Assembly: GCA_025266875.1 (NCBI GenBank)
Contig: JALLLT010000154.1
Span: 1 to 14,934, forward strand
Direction of reading: 5' to 3'
DNA: 14,934 nucleotides
Source: Fennellomyces sp. T-0311
Taxonomy: Eukaryota; Mucoromycota; Mucoromycetes; Mucorales; Lichtheimiaceae
This document shows, one piece after another, positions 1 to 6,512 of this stretch; positions within the stretch are counted from its first letter, which is position 1; every line of letters begins with the position of its first letter. The position numbers were made by a program, and so were the translations under genes. The notes under the pieces are model-generated. The model ran no database searches. It saw nothing but the letters and a program-made list of their open reading frames with translations, and was not told the origin of the DNA.

Positions 1-157
1 GGCAGACTTGGTATTTTTCAATTTGGCAGAGTGTGAATTTCCAATTTGGCACAAGGTTATTTTAACTTGGCAGAGGTGATTTTAGTATTGGCATTCACAA
101 AAACTTATTTGGCAGAAGGCTTTTTTTTTATTGGCACATTAAAATAACAGATTTGGC
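1..157 (+). repeat. Left terminal inverted repeat with phased TTGGCA boxes
   Basis: TTGGCA begins at 23, 46, 67, 88, 109, 131 and 153, and a box cut by the window edge (GGCA at 1-4) continues the series; one more lies subterminally at 191. Steps inside the TIR are 21-23 bp, about two helical turns. The repeat matches the inverted sequence at 4453-4610. The boxes are likely transposase binding sites. Confidence 0.9.
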
Positions 158-272
158 ACGTCATACAGAGCAAATGGTAACGTTAAGCAATTGGCAGAGA
201 CACTTTCAAAATACATATCTAGATAAAATATGATGGGATACGTATAACAAAAATATAAGAGAAAAAAAGAGA

Positions 273-1988
273 CTACAAATCCTCCATGTTGATAGCCCTC
301 TCAAAAAATGACGTAGAATGTTCGATCCATCCATAACAGTCCGTTGCAGTTACTAAATGTGACGATTTCACAATACGATCTGTTAATGTATCCTCGGTGG
401 TAAGGGTTTTGCGCTTGACACCAGCCTTCAATTTGGACCAAAACAGTTCGATCGGGTTAAAAACTGGAGACCAAGGTGGCAAATACAAGACACTGTATCC
501 CCGACTCAAAATTGCATCTTGAACTGCTTTTGTCTTGTGAATCGTCGCATTGTCGAGCACCAAAATTCTTTTCTGCATTCCGAGGCCATCGAGCACATCC
601 ATAAGTTCTTCCACAAAGTCTTGGAAGTGCTCCGATCGTGTTCCAACCTTACCAACGACTCTTGTTTCGCCATTAGCCGTCTTGGCTCTCTTTTGACCAG
701 TAGCTTGTTGTGGCTTCCGCATGCCAAGATGAACCACTCCTTCACTTGTAATGGCGCCCAGAATCGTAATAGTGACACCTCGGTATTTCGGAATCATCGC
801 CCTAGCAGGATGGCCTCGTCTGGATCGTCCAAAATTTCTCTTGATATGAAGGTTGAAACCGGCTTCGTCGATGAAAACGCACTTGTAGTAGTCAATCTTG
901 GTTGCGATGGTCCATTTAGCCCAGTCTGCTCGTTTCTCCTTGGTTTCAGGGCTATTACGTGCTGAAGAGTGCTTCTCGAGCTTCTTCATCGTGAGGCTGC
1001 ATTTTTCGATCAGATGCTTGTGAAGACCACTGAGAGTAATCCACACGTCAAATTTTTCCTGTAGAGCCTGCCTGGCTTGCTTCAGAGTTGGAGTGGCATC
1101 CTCGTCGTAAAACACCAGCAGGAATTGAGTGTGTTCCTCGGTAAGTATGGGCTTGGATCCCCCTTTCTTGTTCAGCTGACTCGGAAGATATGGTTCTCCA
1201 CTTGTGAAACGTTCCCAATAACGGAGTGCTGTACGGTATGGGATTTCAATTTTCTTCATTTCTGCAGCTTTGTGAACATTGAGTGTGACATTCTGCACTG
1301 TCTCGAGAAACTTGACAATCAGTTTATCGTTGTATTTCTTGTAAGGCCCTAATTTGACTTATTAGATATTGAATTTGCAAGAAAGTTTTCAGATAACATA
1401 CCTCTCAGGTTTTTAACTTCCTTTGGGGGATTTTTGCGTGGTCTGCCTCTTCCTCGTTTTGGAGGAGCGGATACTTGGGACAACGAAGTAGACGACTGAG
1501 CTTGAGACGGAGTGGATCGTTTGCCTCGGTTTGAGGTAGATGCTTTGCCTGCAGAAGTACTGGCGACAGTACTTCCTGGATCCTGTTCTTACTATTAGCA
1601 TAATAATTTTACTGAATAAATAGCAATGTACCTGATGAGCAAATGAAGTTTTCGTCATTGATACCAATCTCTGTACTCCGTCGGTACTATTCGCCTGGAG
1701 GTAATCATGCTCGATAAGGTGGAAGTGGTCATCAATATCGATTGGTTCTTCGTAATAGTCAACATCGTCTTTGTCAGGAACAAGAAGACCTTCTTCCGTA
1801 GTTTCTGCTTCCTCTTCTTGTTCTTCTTCCTCCACCTCCTCGTCGGAGTCATCATCCTCATCCTCATCAGAAGAGGGATAATTGAAGATATCGAGAACAT
1901 CGGGACTCGGCAAAATGAAATCGTACTCGACGCCTTCCATGGCATCGTAGTTACCGTGTTCGTTAGGAATTAAAATAAAAGCGGACAT
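273..1988 (-). CDS. Tc1/mariner-like DD34E transposase with AT-hook (3 exons, 537 aa)
   Basis: Spliced model, minus strand: exons 1632-1988, 1402-1582 and 273-1348; introns 1583-1631 (49 bp) and 1349-1401 (53 bp), both GT-AG. The joins are in frame and total 538 codons including the stop. Residues 1-119 hold a strongly acidic stretch (runs of Asp/Glu around residues 38-65). Exon 2 is Ser/Thr/Gln-rich and ends in an AT-hook-like motif, RGRGRPRK. Exon 3 opens with helix-turn-helix-like sequence (about residues 185-300), then the DDE domain: Asp340 in FIDEAGF, Asp445 in LVLDNATIH, and Glu480 in NPIELFWSKLK, exactly 34 residues after Asp445. This is the Tc1-type catalytic triad, which cuts and joins DNA at the TIRs in the nucleus. 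All key residues are present, with no frameshift or internal stop, so the enzyme may be functional. The start ATG (1986-1988) is the first in the open frame; splice sites are by eye. Confidence 0.9.
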
Positions 1989-3009
1989 TTTAAAGGGAAC
2001 AATAAGTTTTATGAAGAGCTTTATCTTATTAATCTGGTCTTTTATATATTCGTATTCGGTAGTAGATCCATCAAAGGTAATTACTCTTTCGCTTGTAGTA
2101 GATCAAAGCTCTTCTTCAACGATGTCACAGTTTACCAAATACACTTTGCTGTCCTTACAATCGGTCATTTGCCCAAAAAAGATAATTATGTGCTTACAAG
2201 TTGTTCAGCCGACCTGAATTATTGGAACCAATAGCAGCTTTATATTTCGTTTTGTATTACCTTCATAATTTGTTTTATACACTGTTCTTAACTACATACT
2301 CTGTGTTACTTATGCTTAATTGGGTAGCCTGTACTACGTGTTCCGTTCCATTCGAGCTTTATGACTGCGTTCCGTTCCATTACATAAGCTTGTTCCGTTC
2401 CATTCACACTTTATGACTGTGTTCCGTTCCATTAGTTGTTACACTTTCTTCTGTTTTTGGGACTTTGCCAAGCATTACATCATAGCTTTTCATATGGAAA
2501 TGATGTTCCGTCATCCGTACTTGCAACTCTTTTCCCTTCGAAAATTCTCTTCCTCAGCTATTGCTTAGCACTGGCATCCCGTTCACTTCCTTCATATTTT
2601 TTAAAACATTATATAAAAAATACAGATTAATTTTAAATTGCAGAATAAAATTCTTTTGTGTTAATGGCAAAATCAGGAGTAATGCCAATTGCCATGGCGG
2701 CATGTCACGTCATTGTCTTTTTCCTGGTGCACAGACAGCTTGTCATTACCAAAAGCAGCTGCTTCCCCTTAATGCTCAGCACTTTTTAATACCGTAAATT
2801 AAAGCGCTTCTTCCTAAAATGATGCATTATCCGTCGTATTTTATCATCGTCATCGTCTTCGCCATCGCGCTCAATTTGACTTCCTTAAAAGTCATGTTCA
2901 CCGTTGGTTACGATCTTATGCAATATTTCATGCTGCTAATAAAGAGACGCTCTTTCGTCATTGCTATATTCGTATCATTAACGAACACTTCGATTTCTCT
3001 ACATCCGCC
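1989..3009. promoter_or_regulatory. Divergent intergenic (promoter) region of the two-gene transposon
   Basis: About 1 kb separates the start codons of the two divergent transposon genes and must hold both promoters. Small open frames here lack protein-like composition. GTTCCGTTCCATT occurs four times (2340, 2369, 2392 and 2421). GTAGTAGATC occurs near 2061 and 2095. No clear TATA box can be assigned to either gene. Confidence 0.5.
2340..2433 (+). repeat. Four copies of GTTCCGTTCCATT in the divergent promoter
   Basis: Identical 13-mers start at 2340, 2369, 2392 and 2421, so the steps are 29, 23 and 29 bp. Copies one and three are followed by similar sequence (CTTTATGACTG) that leads into the next copy, so this is a short tandem duplication. 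Its place between two divergent genes suggests activator or repressor sites, but nothing shows this directly. Confidence 0.7.
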
Positions 3010-4251
3010 ATGAATGACACCACTTCTAACACAGAATCCACTTGTCCCTCTGCTTTCGCTACCACTCCCTCTATAACCTCAAGATTTATTAATCCTCGTA
3101 CTGCCAACAGTGAAGAAATGATCGGGTATCTTCAATCTGTTTCGACCCCTCCGTCACCAACTTTGCCTCCAATTGCTCTTACCGACGATGATATACGAGA
3201 CACTATTGGAGTTTCAGAAGATGAAGATCCACTTATCGGTAAGTTTTCAAGAAACACAGCAAGTACTGTTATATTCTAACAATATAGCATAGAGGAATTT
3301 ATTAAAGTGCTTCACGCAAAGAGAGACGGAGTTGAATTCAAGTTTGATATTGAGCTTCCAGTTGTTGCTGAAATCAAGGAGCATATGGATTCACAACACG
3401 AACGCATCCGATTGCAAGATATAAAAATCAAACAACTACTCGAGCAACTTCAACTAATTCAACAAGGCGAAGAATCAAACCAGCATCACTATCTTCAGCA
3501 ATTGCAACAACTGCAGCACTCGTATCAGGCTGAACTTGAACAAGTTCAGCAATCACACCAGCACGAGTATCTCGAGCAGCTACAACAGCTTCAACGATCA
3601 TATCAGGCTGAACTCGAGCAAGCGAAGCATTCGCAACAGCAACAGTATATTGAAGAAATCCGAAAGCTCGAACAATTGCATCATGTTCGTCTCCAACAAG
3701 TTCAAGAATCCCAACAGCAACAACATCGTGAGCAACTTCAACAACTTCAGCATTCTCACCAGCTTGAGTTGCAGCAATCTCAGCAATCTGAACAGCATCG
3801 TACACAGCTTCAACACCTTCAGCATTCTCACCAGCTTGAGCTGCAACAAAGCCAACAAATGCAGCAGCTTCAATTGTTGCAGCTACTCCAAGAAGTTTAT
3901 CAACCGCGCAAAACGCAAAAACGTGTAAGACGTGAGGAGGAAAAGTCAACATCAACAGAAGCTGCAGCATCTTCAAGTGTAGCAACAAAAGTGGAAAAGA
4001 GAAAACGTGGAGCCGAAAATGATCCTAAGCAATGGTTAACTGCAATATATCAGTATGCAAACAAATTGAGAACAGCACGGGAGATAGAGGATAATTTAGG
4101 ATTCCCGAAGGCAACACTGCAACGGAGAAAGAACTTGTACGTAAAGAGCACAAAATACCGACGATTTATCAACAGGCTATACGAGGATCAACCAGATACT
4201 ATAGATGAAGTGCTTGGCTCGCTCGAGCGATTGTATATGATGGAGGAATAA
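3010..4251 (+). CDS. Transposon-borne Gln-rich coiled-coil protein with putative C-terminal HTH (2 exons, 395 aa)
   Basis: Exons 3010-3238 and 3293-4251; the intron 3239-3292 starts GTAAGT, has a TTCTAACA branch point and ends CATAG. An earlier AG at 3287 would give an immediate stop, which fixes the acceptor. Residues 1-76 are Ser/Thr/Pro-rich then acidic. Residues ~103-280 form a long Gln-rich amphipathic segment with Leu at heptad-like spacing, built from imperfect 26-residue repeats (LQQLQHSYQAELEQ and variants, about five copies). A basic, Ser-rich linker follows. Residues ~321-375 read as a helix-turn-helix-like segment (TAREIEDNLGFPKATLQRRK). I do not recognise the family. A DNA-binding, self-assembling partner of the transposase is the natural guess: it lies inside the TIRs, is divergent to the transposase, and would oligomerise through the coiled coil. 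A captured host gene is the alternative. AATAAA at 4247-4252 overlaps the stop codon. Confidence 0.85.
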
Positions 4252-4452
4252 ACTTTTTTTCGAATTTGCGTTTTTTTACATTCTCCCATTTGGTTTTGCA
4301 TGGTGTTCCGAAAGTAAAACAAGGTTATAATAAGAATATTCATAACCTTCAAACTACATATCTAGCCTGCCAATTACGAGGAAAAATCAGGCATTAAGTA
4401 ATAACCCTGCCAAATAATTTTATAATGTAAGCCATTCTGTTATTACGGTGTC
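4252..4452. other. Right subterminal region of the transposon
   Basis: This AT-rich stretch lies between the second gene and the right TIR. It contains an inverted repeat, AAGGTTAT (4321-4328) and ATAACCTT (4342-4349) with a 13-base spacer, and two further TGCCAA boxes (4368, 4408). The phrase ACAAGGTTAT also occurs in the TIR at 51-60. It has no counterpart at the left subterminal region. Confidence 0.6.
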
Positions 4453-4610
4453 GCCAAGTCTGTTATTTTAATGTGCCAATGAAAAAAAGCCTTCTGCCAA
4501 ATAAGTTTTTGTGAATGCCAATACTAAAATCACCTCTGCCAAGTTTAAAATAACCTTGTGCCAAATTGGAAATTCACACTCTGCCAAATCGAAAAAATCA
4601 AGTCCGCCAA
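4453..4610 (-). repeat. Right terminal inverted repeat with phased TGCCAA boxes
   Basis: This is the inverted counterpart of 1-157. TGCCAA (TTGGCA reversed) begins at 4474, 4495, 4516, 4537, 4559 and 4582, with one-base variants CGCCAA at 4452 and 4605. Two further boxes at 4408 and 4368 lie 44 and 84 bp inside the innermost one. The outer limit is set by where similarity to the window start ends and may be a few bases off. Confidence 0.9.
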
Positions 4611-4629
4611 ATCAAGAAAAAATCTAATA

Positions 4630-6069
4630 TTAGTGACCGTGTCGCTGCTGCGCATGGTCTGACGGAAGTGAACGCTTTCGCCGGTTTTCCCGACGAATCG
4701 GTTGTTCCGCCAAACTCTGCGCCTCGGTTATCACTCCAGGAGTGAAAGCTCTGGAGGCAGGCAACATATGGCTGGCGACATTTGCCGTGAAGGACGCGTG
4801 CCAACTGTCTTGCATGAAGACTGGTTGCTGCTGTTGCTCTTGCAGTTGTTGCTGTGGTGGTTGCTGTGGTTGCTGTGGTTGCTGTGGCGCCGCACCAAAG
4901 GAAGCAGAGGCTTCCTCTTCGTCATCGTCGCTACTCACACATACCAGTTCAGAATATTAATATCACCCAAGAATTAGCAAAAAATACAGTCATACCTGCT
5001 GTCACCAGTTGCTGATGCTCGTGGATGGTCAAACAACGAGGACGAAGAAGAGGAAATGCGCTGAATGCCAGTGCTAGAGTTTTATGACAATAAGTTAGAT
5101 TGGACCAAACATGTGAAATAATATATCAAAAAAATGCATACCTGCCATGGGCAACAACGGATCCCGAAGGGCTAAAGAAATCGGTTAGTATTAAGTATGT
5201 AAAAGCCAACGTTGCACTTATCTTACTCGTCGGACGCCATGGACATCATGGAGGACTGACGTTCCATGATTCTTGGCGTCGAAGCTATCGACATAGTGGA
5301 GGAGGGTGCGGCTACGGAGGAAGTGTTCGCCCGCACGGAGTTGGCACTGGCGGCAGCGCTGGCGTTCTTCTGTGCAGTGGCACTGGTAATTTCTTTATAT
5401 TAGTTACCTCATATATTACAAAAGTATTATGAGTATATCATGATCATTGAAACATTACCTCTTCTTTGACAAAGATCCCCATTTAATAGTGAACGCCCCT
5501 TTTGCCACCCAGTTGCTTTCGCAGTTGCGCATTGGAACGCCATAAGCTTGCTCCATGAAGCTGCTCAGGTTTTCCTCTACTGTCAACCTTTGCACCTTAT
5601 CGCATTCCTTTATGCCACCAATGGCGGCATACTTGGCATGGAGCGCTACAGCCCCAAAGCTCCCAGCCTTCTCAACCATCGCTGCGTAGAGTGACTCCGT
5701 GATTCGTTCGGTGTACCCACAGACGCCGGTCAGGAAGCTCTTGATGTCCTGAGGCTTGATGCTCTTCTTGGTGTTGCCATGAGGCTTCACAGGGGCAGCA
5801 ATTACGCGACCTTTCAGGTCGACTAATTCATAGCCCTTCACTCTCTCAATCTCAGAAGGAAGTTGCGGAAGAACAATCGAAGCTGTCATAGCTTGTTGCC
5901 TGGTCAAGGCAGTAATTTGCTCTTGGACCTGGCTCATTTGTTCGACCGATTCAGAGACGGTTGTCTGCAAATCGTTAACCTGCCTCTGGAGAATTCCAAT
6001 CTGGTAAAGGACTTGGGCCAACATCTGCTGGGTATTGTCAGTGAAGTTCATAGTGTTTGCAGGATTCAT
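4630..6069 (-). CDS. Protein of unknown family: coiled coil, conserved-looking core, Ser-rich linker, polyQ tail (5 exons, 391 aa)
   Basis: Minus-strand exons 5459-6069, 5227-5382, 5142-5171 (a 30-nt micro-exon), 4996-5073 and 4630-4930. The introns are 76, 55, 68 and 65 bp, GT-AG, with CTAAC/CTAAT-type branch points, and every join is phase 2. Residues 1-65 look like a short coiled coil (QVNDLQTTVSESVEQMSQVQ). Residues ~75-203 are a compact, globular-looking region with no motif I recognise. Exons 2-4 encode Ala/Ser/Thr-rich low-complexity sequence. The last exon starts with an acidic run, continues with Pro/Gln repeats, and ends in a basic C-terminus (RRENRRKRSLPS), possibly a nuclear localisation signal. 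An in-frame stop lies 4 codons before the chosen ATG. The stop codon is 20 bp from the neighbouring transposon end. A transcription-factor-like role is possible but unproven. Confidence 0.75.
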
Positions 6070-6179
6070 AGGAAAGATTCAATTGAAGAAAAAAGAAGGC
6101 CGCTTACCTTACACGCCACGTCACCTAGTAATACAAAGACGGAGATTGTGGTAAAATGATCATTATCATAAAATATTAC

Positions 6180-6272
6180 CTTGCCGTCAAATCACGAACC
6201 TCTATAATGTACTCCCTCTTCTTCGTTTCAGTGAATGACCCCTTTTGTTTGGGACCTTTGAATAAATGAAAT
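6180..6272 (-). other. Orphan exon-like segment of about 31 codons
   Basis: Read on the minus strand, this stretch is preceded by TGTGTAG, followed by GTAATA, and stays open in one frame with protein-like composition (for example KREYIIEVRDLTA). I could not join it in frame to the 391-aa gene: the next acceptor (TTACTAG, about 55 bp on) gives an immediate TGA, and no acceptor near the ATG at 6069 fits its phase. It may be the remnant of a longer ancestral gene, an exon of a gene now broken, or chance. Confidence 0.3.
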
Positions 6273-6446
6273 CTACACAATAAAAAACATTATTCGGTAA
6301 CTTGTATTGCCGACAATACTTCTACTGCGGTGCGCAGCAATATGCCTTGACGTAATGCGCAGCCGAATACTCTCTCGTTGTCAAGATGAATGATATCCAC
6401 TACGCACCGCAGCAGCATTGTACATATTTTTAGTATTAGAAAACAG

Positions 6447-6454
6447 TATAAATA
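6447..6454 (+). promoter_or_regulatory. TATA box of the Tnp2-like gene
   Basis: TATAAATA lies 58 bp before the start codon at 6513. The block ATTAGAAAACA-G-TATAAATATC, then AATAAAC at 6470-6476, nearly repeats the core promoter and poly(A) arrangement of the 5' LTR at 13027-13069. Confidence 0.65.
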
Positions 6455-6512
6455 TCAGATCAGTTATCAAATAAACCATATACCTCTCATTCTATATATC
6501 TTCCTCGCGAAA

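Larger units (their letters stand above)
1..4610. mobile_element. Two-gene Tc1/mariner-type DNA transposon with long TIRs (left tip cut off)
   Basis: The first ~157 bases reappear inverted at about 4453-4610 with roughly ten differences, including a one-base indel and a T-run length change. Between the repeats lie two divergent spliced genes: a DD34E transposase (minus, 273-1988) and a Gln-rich coiled-coil protein (plus, 3010-4251). The transposase catalytic spacing places the element in the Tc1/mariner/IS630 group. The left end begins inside the TIR, so the outermost bases and the target-site duplication cannot be read there; the right end is probably within a few bases of 4610. The arrangement TIR - transposase - shared promoter region - second gene - TIR argues that the second gene is part of the element and not a passenger, but that is inference from one copy. 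Confidence 0.85.
6070..6512. promoter_or_regulatory. Divergent spacer between the 391-aa gene and the Tnp2-like gene
   Basis: The spacer holds a hairpin GTATTG-CCGA-CAATAC (6304-6319), a long-range inverted repeat CTGCGGTGCG (6325-6334) / CGCACCGCAG (6403-6412), a CACTA motif at 6398, and a TATA-box block at 6435-6476. An exon-like minus-strand segment (6180-6272) is listed separately. Promoters for genes on both strands are expected here. Confidence 0.5.

Noticed and set aside
519..1352. Plus-strand open frames of 148 and 91 codons
   Set aside because: They are antisense shadows of the transposase exon 3, which has the full catalytic motif set.
2011..3013. Five small plus-strand frames (64-78 codons)
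   Set aside because: They have AT-driven composition, no motif or splice support, and lie in the divergent promoter region.
3428..3988. Open frames of 186, 130 and 91 codons overlapping the Gln-rich gene
   Set aside because: They are low-complexity shadows (Ala/Val, Asn/Ser, Leu) of the CAG/CAA repeats in the plus-strand gene.
4702..4977. Leu-, Cys- and Asn-rich frames at the polyQ exon
   Set aside because: They are other-frame readings of the CAG-rich tract in the last exon of the 391-aa gene.
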